DNA of 64,000 bases from Ciona intestinalis. Taxonomy: Eukaryota > Chordata > Ascidiacea > Phlebobranchia > Cionidae. The notes under the pieces were generated by a model. The model saw only the letters and a program-made list of their open reading frames with translations. It did not search any database and was not told the DNA's origin. The first letter of the stretch is position 1; every line of letters starts with the position of its first letter. This document shows, piece after piece, positions 36,306 to 47,963 of this stretch. The DNA lies in the NCBI RefSeq assembly GCF_000224145.3, contig NC_020168.2, forward strand, positions 5,381,294-5,445,293. Reading direction: 5' to 3'. Made by a program: the position numbers and the translations under genes.

Positions 36306-37694
36306 AGTTTTCTTATGGCAGGTGTTGGTAAGGTAAGCGTACAAGAAACAAGTCATTGCTTCCTCGTTTTCGTTTACAATTCGTTGATTACTTTTCGCCC
36401 TTACAGCTAAAACAAATGCTACTCGTATTTAAGTGAATTAACTTTGATTTGCTGTGCTTTCCAACCATAATTGGTAGCGACTCAGGTTATTTATAGTAAA
36501 CAGAAGTTTAGCAGCACTGGCGCAAAAGGCGCCTTTTTTTGCTCCAGGTATTCATACATTGTGTGTATATTTCTAACTTTAACCACCATTTTTATACAAC
36601 AGGTTTAGAAAGTTTATAATGGTAATAATCTAGAGGCAGACGCGCCAACCATTGGGCCACGGCGACGGACAAATACCATTTCACCAGATATTTTGTTGCG
36701 CTAAGTAATTTCTCTTATCTAATTCCCCTCCAGCACCGCGTACTTTCCCGAGACAAAATTAGCCGCTCACAACCAAATAAGTTGAGTGTCATGAGATTTC
36801 ATTTGCGCATGTAAAACGGGTAGTTAGTTAAATCGGCTCGGTAAATTCATACAAGTTTACGGTCGACTAAATTCTATTTACTCGAATATGAATTGAAGTA
36901 TGTTATTGTTTTCCGTAATTTAAATGTACTGTAAGCATGTAAACATGCATATGTGCTTCTGCTTGATACTCTTTTAATTATACCGTGACGGAAGTACGTC
37001 ATTTGTCGCAAGTTTCGTTCTTGTATGTGTCATACATCAAGTACTGTATATAGCTAGCTGTCATCTTTGGCTAAGTAAGGCTGGAAGGACAATGAGACAC
37101 CTTTAGCACATAATATCCCGACGGTGTTTTAAACAATTAACAACAGTGTATGAGAGTCGTGAGAACACGGTTTTATAACTTTTGGAATGTTTTTTTTGTT
37201 TACTGTTAAATGGGACGAGAAAATTGAATGAAAACGTGTCCCGTCTTCCCCCAGCCTACTATACCACATTAAAAAGTCGTGTTGTTTCTGGTATAGAGTG
37301 TTTTATCCAATCTTATGTTGCAGAAGAGAATATATTTATAGCCTATTGACTTTAGCTATATACAAAAGCAACGTTTTTACATCATTGTGATTTTCCGATT
37401 ACCTTAACAAAAGATTTCCTGTGTAAACTGTTATTTAGAATTTTAGAAAACTGAAAGTTGTTAGTACTTTTTATTTTATAGCGTTCGTGTATATTTACAG
37501 CATAATTTATACAATTTGTAAAAACCTTAAGTGAAAAAAAACTTCATTTTACGTAAAGCGTCGCAAAAGCGGTTAAGTCTATATAGTTTATAGGAAGCAG
37601 TTAATATTATAGTGCCAATTATAAACTTTTGAACATTTTTCGGAAAATTGAAGTGCGCGTATAATATGTATATACAAGATTACATGCAACTGGT
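36306..37694. other. Intergenic, with a SINE head and a MITE
   Basis: 36634-36668 is a reverse SINE head (GGCAGACGCGCCAACCATTG, complement of a TGGTTGGCGCG A-box-like start). 37076-37262 is a MITE. No gene is seen. Confidence 0.5.
37076..37262 (-). mobile_element. MITE copy
   Basis: AAGGCTGGAAGGACAATGAG to CGTCTTCCCCCAGCCTACTA, with the core CCTTTAGCACATAATATCC. Confidence 0.75.
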
Positions 37695-39803
37695 TTAGTT
37701 GGGAAAATATGCTGGTGGATTTTGTGGGGCAGTATTTCCTGCTTGGTTGGCTGACGCTTCAGCTTCCATCTGCTTCTGAACTACTGGATTAGGGTTAGCG
37801 TTGGCTCCTTGTGGTTGCTGCATAGCCGTTCGCTGTGGGGGTTGTGCAGCCATATGGGGGTTTGTCATGACCATACCTTGTGCTTGGCCCGGTTGGTTTT
37901 GGATTACAACTGCTTGCTGTGTGCTGCCTGGAATACCTGTGTATCCCAAAGGAGCACCGACAAATTGTTGTCCTATAAATTATACAATTGGATCATTAAG
38001 TATTACACAATTCGATTACACAGCATTAAATGACTGGATTATAAAAAAAACAATTAGGTAAATTGTATTACCTGGATTTTGCATGATGACTTGTGGTTGG
38101 GTGGCATATTGCATCACTTGGTTTTGTGAAGGTTGCATGTACATTACCTGTTGTTGCGTGCCAACTTGGTGTTGCATAGGAACCTGCTGTGGTGTAAAGG
38201 TTGAGGCAAGATGGAACATAATCAGGTTTCTTGTTCCATTTTTATTTGATAGTTATTAGTTAACAAAATACACTTGAAGAATTATATAATCGTATCCTCT
38301 CAACTCTAAAAGCGTTGCTAAATGTTTAAAACATTATGAGGGGATATTTATGCTAACGGTATTCCATCTTACTCCAAAGTGCTATTACCATCAAATGTTT
38401 TGTTTTTTAAAGGTACTGCTTTTTCCACCGAAGGGCAATTATTCCCAGAATGACTTAATACCTATGACATGTAAACCAATATTTTATCATACCTCGTCGC
38501 AGCAACCCGACCCACAACAGCTAGGCCTTCCTACGGCCGCTGTATGTAAAGGACAGCAGTAACTGGCACTGACAATGCAAATTATAAATGCAATGAATCC
38601 AAGTATGGACAATAGTATAGAGAATCCACTATAGAACGAAGATCTCTGCGGAACAAAGGTTTAGTCTGCATGAGAGTTAACACCGACAGCAACAAAGTTA
38701 CATAAAATATTTATTACCATCAGGGAAGCTAAAATTCCTGAACCTGCAGTTTGCCCGGCTGCGAAAACTGAAGCGGTGATGGCAAATCCCATATGGCAGT
38801 TGATCTGAAAAAACAAAAAGATAACTGTACTGTCAAACAATACGTGTTATAGTAGGGTAGGGAAGATGGGACACCTTTTCATTCTATTTTCTCGTCCCAT
38901 TTGATAGTAAACAAAGAACATTCAAAGAAATATAAACCGTATTCTTGCGATTCCCATAGACCGCTGTTATTTGGTTAAAACATGATTAGGATATTTGGAT
39001 ATTATGTGCTACTGCCGTCCTGCCCCACCCTTCTATATATGGAACATATATGTCTCTTATTATTATTATTATTTAACACTTACCATACACGACGTTGCTC
39101 GTTTTCTTGTAGCAGCTATCCCAAGGCAGCCAGCAACCAAAATCTAAACAACAAATGTAAGTCGGTCGATTTTTGACTTTTATACCGATTAATATAAAAA
39201 AAACAAAGAAAGAAAAATTGTCAATTTAAATTGCGCTGCTCACCCAAATTCCGCACCATATTCCTTCGCCGACTGGTGAAGCGTAGTACCCGCCGCCATA
39301 CCCATAAAAGCTATAGCCCGAACTATAACTCCTGCCCCCATAACTGGAAAGTACAATTCCAATCACAATGCTGATGGAGCCGATAATGGTCTCCGTAATC
39401 TGCGAATTTTAAAAGCGAATCTTAAATGTACAGTACCGCGTAATAAGATGGGACACCTTTAGCACATAATATCCAAATATCCGGGTCGTGTTTTAAACAG
39501 TTAACAACGATCTATAGTAGTCGCGAGGATACGGTTTTTATACTTCTTTGAATGTTCTTTGTTTACTACCAAATGGGACGAGAAAATAGAATGAAAATGT
39601 GTCCCATCTTCCACCACCCTACTATTTATACAAAGGTACACAAGGGGCAAAACAACACGCGTATTAAACATCAACCCCAAAAAACTACTCACACTCAGTC
39701 CCAGGACAATGTTTTTGTATTGTTTTACTGCCGGTGACTGCTGAACAACACCTGTGCTGGGTTGGCTCACAATCACTGTTGTTGTCGGAGGAATGGTCGC
39801 CAT
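37695..39803 (-). CDS. MS4A/CD20-like four-pass membrane protein, paralogue 1 (319 aa)
   Basis: Seven exons on the reverse strand, 5' to 3': 39803-39693, 39399-39244, 39143-39084, 38804-38718, 38645-38493, 38186-38072, 37972-37695. All phases match. A short N-terminus (MATIPPTTTVIVS) leads to TM1 (ETIIGSISIVIGIVL), a Tyr/Gly-rich loop, EGIWCGIWILVAGCLGIAA (TM2), a Cys motif (INCHMGFAITASVF, TM3), TM4 ending IICIVSASYCCPLHT, a Cys cluster and a Gln-rich tail that ends NPPAYFPN. The four-pass layout and GIWxGIW segment fit the MS4A family, whose members act in membrane signalling complexes. PPAY is a PPxY motif of the sort bound by WW domains (for example Nedd4-type ligases). The start follows the shared first-exon pattern. 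Family assignment is moderate; existence of the gene is firm. Confidence 0.82.
38190..38392 (+). mobile_element. MITE copy bordering a splice acceptor of paralogue 1
   Basis: GAGGCAAGATGGAACATAAT to TTCCATCTTACTCCAAAGTG. Read on the gene's strand, the end CCATCTTGCCTCAACC forms the pyrimidine tract just before the acceptor at 38187. Confidence 0.7.
38850..39037 (+). mobile_element. MITE copy in intron 3 of paralogue 1
   Basis: TAGTAGGGTAGGGAAGATGG to CCGTCCTGCCCCACCCTTCT, complete. Confidence 0.85.
39431..39626 (-). mobile_element. MITE copy in intron 1 of paralogue 1
   Basis: Left end diverged (CGCGTAATAAGATGGGACAC); right end GTCCCATCTTCCACCACCCT ACTAT intact. Confidence 0.85.
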
Positions 39804-41029
39804 GTTTTACTTATATCAAGTTTAAATATTATATCTGTTGTAAATACGAGTCATTTGCTAGCAGTAATATTATCAATAAAATAAAAACATCTATTGGTTA
39901 TAGTACTCGTTCCAGACCTCATTTCAAACTAATGATTTATTTTAAACAGTTAACAGATAGGCCACGTCTGCAGATTGTTTCTAGCGCATGCTGACTGGTC
40001 GCCTTAAATAAATTAATGCAGTTATTAGTGACGTGCTTCCGGAAACCTCTATGTGGGCTTTTACTCTAAGCTAGCAAATCACGTGAGCATGTCACTGTTC
40101 CGCGTATTTGATTCACATTGTTACGTCATAGCGTTTGGTTGTGTAACCAACGAAACACTTTACTACTATAGACTGGCATTAAAATGTAATATTTTTGTAC
40201 CATGCCGAACTAGCAAAACAAAACTCTTTATCAATAGCAGGACTCTTATGGCAAAACTGACGCGTTATTTAATGTTTCTTGTTATCTAATCTAATTTCAA
40301 TCTTAAAAAAATTCGATGCTGGGTCAAACAAGACCGTTTTGAACTTTTAAGTAACTGTAAGTCTAGCTTTACTGCTTTGTGCCTTTAGGCTGCTTTCGTC
40401 TGGCGGAATCTGAGACACAACAAAACTCGCTGTGACGTCAGAATTTAACAGTGCCCATTAAATTCACAATAGCGATGGAAATCTGATTCACAATAACGAC
40501 GTGATAATACTGGCAAAGTGCGAAAGATTGACACTACACACCAGCAAACTATGATACTGTATTTCGTTAATGGTACAAAATAAAACATATATGATAATCT
40601 GAAATTCTACAAACAATCAGAAAAAGTTTGACTGAAACGCCCTGATGTTATAATTAGAAATCTATATCTGTATGTTTAACTGAGAAAACAGCTCTGACAT
40701 ATGGAACTGACTGAGAGAATAGCTTAAACAACTGCTACGTCCTCACAGCAGTGGCTAGCACTGCCGTCTCGTGGTTTGAACATAACATCACATTTGTGCC
40801 CCCAGGCAAAATAACGCTATGATTTCGTCTCGTGACTTTTTCAAATTGGCAGCAGTGGCCGATAAAAACACCAATAATATTCACATACTTGGCAACTCGC
40901 AAGCACAATAGGACATGTATGAAGACACTACACCAAGTGAGAAATATGACACCCGCGTTCTAGCTGTTCATAAACAATGATTGTGGACAAGCTTGTAAAT
41001 GCGTATGACTACCGTTCAAACCACGCTTA
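39804..41029. other. Intergenic; nothing recognised
   Basis: Upstream of paralogue 1. Open frames at 39734 and 40053 are short and have no splice partners. The region probably holds the paralogue-1 promoter, but no specific site is evident. Confidence 0.4.
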
Positions 41030-41223
41030 TAGTGGTGTGGGGTAAGATGGGACATCTTTGGCACATAATATCTAAATTTTCGAATCGTGTTTTAAACAAT
41101 TAACATAGGTCTATAGGAGTAATGAGGATGCGATTTTATGATTCCTTGAATGTTCTTTGTTTACTACCAAATGGGACAAAAAAGTAGAATGAAAAAATGT
41201 TTCGTCTTTCCCCACCCAACTAT
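41030..41223 (-). mobile_element. MITE copy
   Basis: TAGTGGTGTGGGGTAAGATG to CGTCTTTCCCCACCCAACTA, complete. Confidence 0.85.
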
Positions 41224-41336
41224 GCGTATATACGTCACGTGTAACATTGTTATATAAAACAAAAGCAGTTACATATACACTGGTATCACAATAGCTGCAA
41301 AGCGAGCAATTTTTACATCTTTCAAATGGAACATTT

Positions 41337-41490
41337 TCAGTATAGGGAGTATTCTGGGGGGCAAAGAGGGACATTTTCCCCGATTTGGTGGGCTTCCAAG
41401 ACCTTTTGGATTGTAATATTTGGACCAGCAAATACTGCTTGTCCTTGTTGCACAGGCGTTTCCTGGTAGGGTTCTTTATGAAAAACAAGT
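41337..41490 (-). pseudogene. Possible orphan tail exon of an MS4A-like copy
   Basis: Reverse-strand frame after an acceptor-like TTTATAG encodes a short peptide with QQGQAVFAG, ITIQK and PPEY close to a TGA stop. This resembles the Gln-rich tail exons of the cluster (IQNQPGQ..., VQKQ..., NPPAY...). No membrane-segment exons were found for it, and its entry phase differs from the other copies. It may be the last piece of a lost paralogue, or chance similarity. Confidence 0.3.
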
Positions 41491-42059
41491 CTATAAACCT
41501 TTAAAAAGTTGGGGTTGCGTCAAGTAATCCAAGTTATAAATTCGTTTTTCATTTTGTTATTAAACAGTAAACTATCGTCTAGTTTGGCGACGGGTACTTG
41601 AGGAATTCTGACGTCATTTACATTTTGTGACGCACAGTATGAGTCTCGCGCACGAGGTTCCTTGGTGTTATTCCGAACTCACTGCTGTGGTGTTAAGCTA
41701 GTTCGCCAGACAAAAACAACCGCAGGGCAAAGCAGTCAAGCAGAACATCCAGACTGGTTAGACTTAAATCAACTATTGTGCTAGAAACTTAAATAGGGCA
41801 AGTTCAGACACCTTGTTGCTATTAGTGTATTAAATGTAGTGACATCATAACCTTGAATAGATTGTATCTTAAAAATAGCCTACATACGTAAATGTTCGCC
41901 AACTACTTTGTTTCAGGCTGCTAGAATGGCATAGGCACATCGATTTTGAGCAGGCAGATTTCCAAAAATAGTAGAGTGAGGTCGAAAATCGCGGATCAAT
42001 AGTAAAGTCAATAATTAAATTTATCGCATATTACAGTGTAGTTGTGAAATTTGTAAAAT

Positions 42060-43998
42060 ATGTCTGCTGTAAATCCGTCAGCTACTGTAGTGGTGAACTC
42101 GCCAGCCAATGTTCAATCACCTATGCTGAAGAAATATAAAAAGATCATGGTGGGATTATGTGTAAGTAATATATGTGTACAAGACAGCACCAACTCCAGG
42201 TTTTGAGTTTTGTTTTGAACACGCAGATATCCGAAACCGTTCTGGGATCGATCAGTATTTTACTGGGTATTGTATTGGCTTGCTTTTCAAGTAGCGGCGC
42301 AGGAATATGGTGTGGAATTTGGGTAAGTACCGTGCCTTTTGTTGTAGAGAATAGGCACTTACAAACTTTCGTCAATCGTTTAACTTCATGTAGTTTATGA
42401 ACATTAATTTTACAAAATATCGACTGTTTAATTTTTTTACAAAAACTAATTTGCAAAATATTTTTTAGATACTGGTTGCTGGTATTCTTGGAATAGTAGC
42501 TTCCCGAAAACGAACGACTCCGTGTCTGGTAAGTTAAACCTATAAATAATGTACCGTGGTAGTGGAAGATGGGATACTTTTGGCTTTGATACTATGTTCT
42601 CGTCCCATTTGGTAGTAAACAAAGAATTATAAAACCGTATCCTAACGACCCCCATAGACCGTTGTTAATTGTTTAAAACATGATCAGGATATTTGGAACT
42701 TATGTGCTAAAGTATCCTATCTTACCCTACCGAACAATACATAATAAGTTATTGTGTGTTTAGATCAACTGCCACATGGGATTCGCAATCACCGCTTCCG
42801 TTTTCTCAGCCATACAAGTGACGGTCGCCTCTGTACAAAGTATATATATGGTGATACACACTTTTTGATGGATATTCACGAAATGGTTTGATTGACACTG
42901 CATATTTTTACAGTGGTCTTCAGTGGCTACTGCCTTTTCAATTGTGTTGGTGATCATTGGTTTGGCAGCGTTTATAATATGCATTGTGAGTGCCAGTTAC
43001 TGCTGTCCTCTACATACCGCTCTTACAGGAAGCTACGGGTGTTGTGGCGCAGGATGCTGTGATGAGGTAAGCTGCTTTCGGTTGGACTTTTGCATAAACC
43101 TGCATGTTGCAGCGTTTTGCAATATACATGCAGTAGGGCCAGGGAAGACGGGACACCTTTAGCACATAAATCCCATATTTTCTAATCGTGTTTTCAACAT
43201 ATATTACCCTTTTTTAAATCCATGTGGATACGGTAATACAATTCTATAAGTATTCTACCTTTTTGAATTACAACTAAAATTACCGTGTGTGTAAAAATAA
43301 TATAGTACTGTTCATATTCTGCATTTTAATATATATAGATTTCTGTTCACCACCAAGCTGGAACTCGTGTGGTATACTTGCAGCAACAACCCGCTCAAAA
43401 CCAAGTGGTTCAGTATGCCGGCCAACCACAACTAATTGTGCAAAACCCAGGTAAAATAGTTTCTACAGTAAAAAGCTCGTCCTACTATTTTTTAGGTTTT
43501 AAAAAAACGTAATATTTCGTTAAATAGGCACCATAAATGTGCATGTAGATTTATTATTGTTTGGAAAATGTAATATTTGAAGTGTCTCTTAAACAAAATT
43601 AAAATGTGTAACTACGTAGATTAACACATACGTATACCTGTGTCGAAAAAATAAGTATAAAAATAAAATATACGAAAAATCTTGTTTCAGGTGGCCAACG
43701 ATTCTTGAGCACACCATACGGATACACAAGTATCCCGACCAATGCACAGCAGTTCGTTATTGTACAAGGACAGCCAGGTCAACCACAAGGCATGGTCGTG
43801 GGAAACCAACCAATAGCAAATGTGCAAAACTCTCAACAAATGTCCAGTGTTCAGTTACAGCAAGCACAAGGTGTGACAGCGAATTCTGAAGCGGCATCTC
43901 AAAAGCAGACGGAAGCCGAGGCTTCCAGCAATCAAACCGAGAATACGGTTAATCCCTCAGCCTTTCCAGCCAACCCACCAGCCTATTTTCCTAACTGA
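42060..43998 (+). CDS. MS4A/CD20-like four-pass membrane protein, paralogue 2 (305 aa)
   Basis: Exons 42060-42161, 42227-42322, 42469-42528, 42764-42850, 42914-43066, 43339-43450 and 43691-43998 have matched phases. Exons 3-5 have the same lengths (60, 87, 153) as in paralogue 1. TM1 is SETVLGSISILLGIVLA with a short loop. GAGIWCGIWILVAGILGI, INCHMGFAITASVF and IICIVSASYCCPLHT are conserved, then a Cys cluster (CCGAGCCDE) and a Gln-rich tail ending NPPAYFPN. It is transcribed opposite to paralogue 1, about 2.3 kb away, with the orphan tail exon between. Start MSAVNPSATVVVNSP aligns with the start of paralogue 3 (MATVGPTAVMVVNSP), which supports the start codon. Confidence 0.84.
42551..42735 (+). 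mobile_element. MITE copy in intron 3 of paralogue 2
   Basis: GTACCGTGGTAGTGGAAGAT to TATCCTATCTTACCCTACCG, with an intact core. Confidence 0.8.
43130..43216 (-). mobile_element. MITE left-end fragment in intron 5 of paralogue 2
   Basis: CAGTAGGGCCAGGGAAGACG and CCTTTAGCACATAAATCCC are present; the rest has decayed. Confidence 0.6.
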
Positions 43999-45205
43999 TT
44001 ATTTGACTAAAATCGTTTGACTTTTGTAAATTGCGTAAAAACGGCGATGTACGTACTATATAAATTCCCGTTATCCCATATAGGCGTCTGCTTTTGAAAT
44101 CATTTGTTTAATAAGTATTTTATTGGCACTCATCAAACTTCCCGGGGGAAGACTTAAATGGATAGAAATCAAGGCACGAATCTCATTTATGAAACATAAC
44201 TTTTTTATTGTCACGAGCGATTTTCTGATTTTGGCGCAATTGTCAGTTTGCAAGTTAAATAAATTGCCGCACATTAGTGTCCCACTTGTAAAACTTAGAA
44301 TCAAAATGTATGGTACTGTGGGTGGGGTAAAATAGGGTTATCTTTAGTAGCTATATATTATTTAAATATCCTGGTCGTGTTTTAAACAATTACCAATTGG
44401 CTAAGCAGGTAGTCGTAAGCATGCGATTTTATAAATTACCGAATGGGACAAGAAAATAATAAAAATGGTGTCCCATCTTTCCCACCTTACTATACATTTA
44501 AGTTTGTGAATGATCTTTGACCACTCTAACTAATGCTTTTACTAAATGCTATTATTTGATATATGCCCACCATACTCTACGCGTACTGTATAATATGGGT
44601 ACCCTATATAAGCTATACGCGGAAAATTAATTTACAAATACAAGATTCAAGTGACTTATACTTGCAAAACCAATAAATAATGGACCTGATTCTCTGTACT
44701 TAAATGAACACAGTTAAACGAATTAGTACTATAAAGCCAGCTATAAAAAAAAAATTAGCTTCAGAAAAGCGGTTGGGCGTAACGACTATAGACCTTAGTC
44801 ACTACACTAACCTCTTGAAACTGTAAACACAAAACTCTTATAATTATGTGGACAAAGTCAGATCATCATTGTATTTATATCTTATAGGAGACACACATAA
44901 CACACATATGAACCATTAGTGATCGTAAATATTGTTTTATTAAAACTGGTACTTTATAACAGTTTTGTATTGGCATAAATAGTTAATGTATTTCAACAGG
45001 AAAAAATTTTCACATTTAGGTCTGTATAAAGGAATTGATATTACAATTTTCAGTAATGCTCTGCTGTATGTAGTACTATGGGTCACATACAATGCACACC
45101 GAAAAAGACAGTTGGTTTATATATACACTGCGATTTTACATTGAAGTTTCTCAGTCAGCAGTTGCAGAATATGCTGGCGGATTTTCCGGAGGGGTGTTTT
45201 CTTTT
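43999..45205. other. Intergenic between convergent paralogues 2 and 3
   Basis: Contains one MITE (44313-44494). The remainder is AT-rich sequence with no gene seen; it should hold both 3' UTRs. Confidence 0.45.
44313..44494 (-). mobile_element. MITE copy
   Basis: TACTGTGGGTGGGGTAAAAT to TGTCCCATCTTTCCCACCTT ACTATA, with a shortened core. Confidence 0.75.
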
Positions 45206-47963
45206 TCATTGGGCATCAGCAAAAACTTGCGCCTCTTTCTGTATCGAAACTTCAGGGTTGGCAGATTCGGCTTGCATTTGTTGTACAATAGGTACGAGCT
45301 GCGACGGCTGATGTATCGGCATTTGTGGGTTGTACGTAATCATACCCTGTGCTTGCCCAGATTGACTTTGCACCATATAAGCTTGTGGCTGTGCAATACC
45401 AGGAATACTTGTGTGGCCGTAAGTACTCACTATCGGTATACCACCTAAACAGAAGGCTAATTAATAGATATGTTCAATAGGCTGGTTGCACACTCGGCAA
45501 AACATGGGAGAACTATATAGGACAAAAAGAATAATTAAAAAATAAAAAAAATTGACAGAATATAAAAAAATGAAAAAAATTATTAAAAACCATGGTCAAA
45601 ACGTGTATATTATATAGCCAAAAATATTGACAAAACCTGAAAAAAGACATGAATAAAACATGAACAAACCATGAAAAAAAATTGAACTACTACTGAAAAA
45701 TATACAATATAAAAAAATTGAAAAAAAGGAAAATGGACCAAACATGAACAAAATATTATCCAAAAAAATTAAACAAAACATAGATTAAACATGGTCAAAA
45801 AATTAACAAAACATCAAAGACATAGTCTAAACAAAACATGAAAACAAATTGGACAAAACATGATTAAACAATATCCAAAAAATTGACAAAACTTGGAAAA
45901 AAACAATATGAAAAAATTAATAAAACATAAACAGAACATGGCAAACTTTTTTTAAATAAACATGACAAAACAATATAAAAAAAATGAACAAAATATGGAA
46001 ATAAACAGTCAAAAATATTGACAATATTATCAAAATTTGGACAAAACTTGGAAAAATCATGGAAAAAATGGTCAAAAATTGACATTTAATATCATTTATA
46101 CTTCAAAAAATTATAACTTTGGCAACTTATTATTTATTACAGAATACCTGAACTTTGTATGATTGTCTCGGGTTGAGTATATTGAACCGTAACTTGACGC
46201 CCTGCAGGTCTCTATAAATATATTTAAAATTTATTACTACAATGAAAATGATCTATAGGGAGTTTACACAACTGGCAAGTTTTAGCATTTTTTCAAATGT
46301 TTTAAAACCTATATGATACATAAATAATATTTCATCGTACCTCGTCGCAGCAGCACGCCCCACAACAGCTAGAAGTTCCCATGGCCGTTGTATGAAGAGG
46401 ACAGCACAAACTTGCACTTGCAATGCAAATCACAAATGATAAGAATCCAACAATGCACAACACAACTGCGATGTTAAAATATAACAAACCCGACTGTAAA
46501 ACAATTTTAGGGTTTAAGTGTTACATGCTGGCAGCAACAAAATGTGAATTTAATACACGGTCGGGAAGATGGGACACTTTTTCATTATATTTTCTCGTCT
46601 CATTTGGAACATTTTAAGAATTACAAAACCGTAACCTCACGACTCCTATAGACCACTGTTAATTGTATAAAACACGGCTAGGCTTTTGTAATGATGTGTG
46701 CTTAAGGTGTCCCGTCTCCCCCACCCATATACCGTAACAATACCCGTGAAAAAATAACAGCAGAAACGCTTGAAAGTCCAATTTGAAACGCCGCAAATAC
46801 TGAAGCTGTAATCGCGATTCCCATGTGGCAGTTAATCTAAAAAAGATACCAATTAAATCACACGAATGCAGGTGCCTAGATTCTCTACTAACCAGACATG
46901 ATGTTAATCGTTCTTTTTTGGAAGCTGCTATCCCCAAAATACCGGCAGTTAAGACCTAAAACAGAAAATCGGTGACATAACTTTAAAACTATAGTACTGT
47001 GGGGTAAGATGCGACATCTTTAGCAAATAATATTCAAATATCCTGATCATGTTTTTCAAACATTTAACAAATGCGTGAGTCGTGCGGATAGGGTTTTATA
47101 TTTCTTTGTTTATTTCCATATGGAAGTAGAATAAAAAGGTTCTCCATCTTCCCCCATCCTACTATACAATATTTGCATATATATATAATGAAGATATAAA
47201 AACATTACCCAAATTCCGCTCCATATGCCTTCAGCATATGAGTACGGGATGCCGTAAAATCTGTATCCAGTTATAGAACTGCTCTGTACGCTTCCCAATA
47301 TCATACTTAGAAAACCAAGTACCGTTTCAGCCACCTAATAAAACAAACATTTACACCATTTATCGTATATATTGTATCAATTTAACTAACTCGACAGTCT
47401 AATTAATATGCATGGTAAGATGGGACCACACATTTAGCACATAATATCTAAATATTATATTCGTGTTTTAAAGAATTAACAACGGTCCATGGGAGTCGTA
47501 AGGATACGGTTTTATAATTCTGTAAATTTTCTTTGTTTATTACTAAATTGGACGTGAAAATGGATTAAAATGTGTCCCATCTATCACTCTACTACATATA
47601 GAGGGTAGGAGAAGATGGGACACCATATCATTCTATTTTCTTGCTACGTTTGGTAGTAAACAAAGAAAATTCAAATAATTATCAAACCGTATCCTCACGA
47701 CTGCCATATAGCGTTGTTGATTGGTTAGAACACGCTCAGGATATTTGGATATTAGTTGCTAAAGGTGTCCCATCTTCCCCCACCCTACTATTTATATGGT
47801 ATAGATTTAACTTACTCACAACTTAAATAGTATATGCTATACAAATTTAACTATAACTTACACCGAGGCCAAACACAATATTTTTGTAGGTTCTCAATTT
47901 CGGTGACTGAACTGCTGGTGGCGAATTAACTACCATCACTGCAGTCGGGCCTACAGTCGCCAT
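45206..47963 (-). CDS. MS4A/CD20-like four-pass membrane protein, paralogue 3 (279 aa, PPAY tail out of frame)
   Basis: Reverse-strand exons: 47963-47862, 47334-47209, 46955-46893, 46836-46744, 46493-46341, 46211-46148, 45444-45206. Phases match throughout. AETVLGFLSMILGSV (TM1), EGIWSGIWVLTAGILGIAAS (TM2), INCHMGIAITASVF (TM3) and FVICIASASLCCPLHT (TM4) parallel the other copies, followed by CCGACCCDE and a Gln-rich tail. The frame stops with TGA at 45206-45208. Just beyond, a different frame reads ENPPAY..., the equivalent of the family's NPPAY ending, so a one-base slip near a run of five T (A on the + strand, about 45220-45224) separates it. That could be real divergence or a sequencing error. 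The intron between exons 6 and 7 is a long A-rich repeat. Confidence 0.78.
45480..46090. repeat. A-rich degenerate minisatellite in intron 6 of paralogue 3
   Basis: About 600 bp are built from loose variants of AAAAAATTGACAAAACATGAAC (reverse complement on the gene strand). The spacing is irregular and the sequence very T-rich on the gene strand. Open frames within it are low complexity only. Confidence 0.75.
46557..46736 (+). mobile_element. MITE copy in intron 4 of paralogue 3
   Basis: CGGTCGGGAAGATGGGACAC to GTGTCCCGTCTCCCCCACCC; one end lies close to the exon 46744 donor. Confidence 0.8.
46992..47166 (-). mobile_element. MITE copy in intron 2 of paralogue 3
   Basis: TAGTACTGTGGGGTAAGATG to CTCCATCTTCCCCCATCCTA CTATAC. 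Confidence 0.85.
47411..47596 (-). mobile_element. MITE copy, first of a tandem pair in intron 1 of paralogue 3
   Basis: ATGGTAAGATGGGACCACAC to GTGTCCCATCTATCACTCTA CTACA. It sits three bases from the next copy, in opposite orientation. Confidence 0.8.
47599..47793 (+). mobile_element. MITE copy, second of the tandem pair
   Basis: TAGAGGGTAGGAGAAGATGG to CATCTTCCCCCACCCTACTA, well preserved. Confidence 0.85.

Noticed and set aside
39734-40289. Forward frames upstream of MS4A-like paralogue 1
   Set aside because: Low similarity to anything, no exon partners; part overlaps the reverse first exon.
45092-45448. Forward 118-codon frame over the tail exon of paralogue 3
   Set aside because: Antisense shadow of the Gln-rich coding exon.
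45596-46085. Phe/Ser-rich reverse frames
   Set aside because: Translation of the T-rich repeat in an intron.
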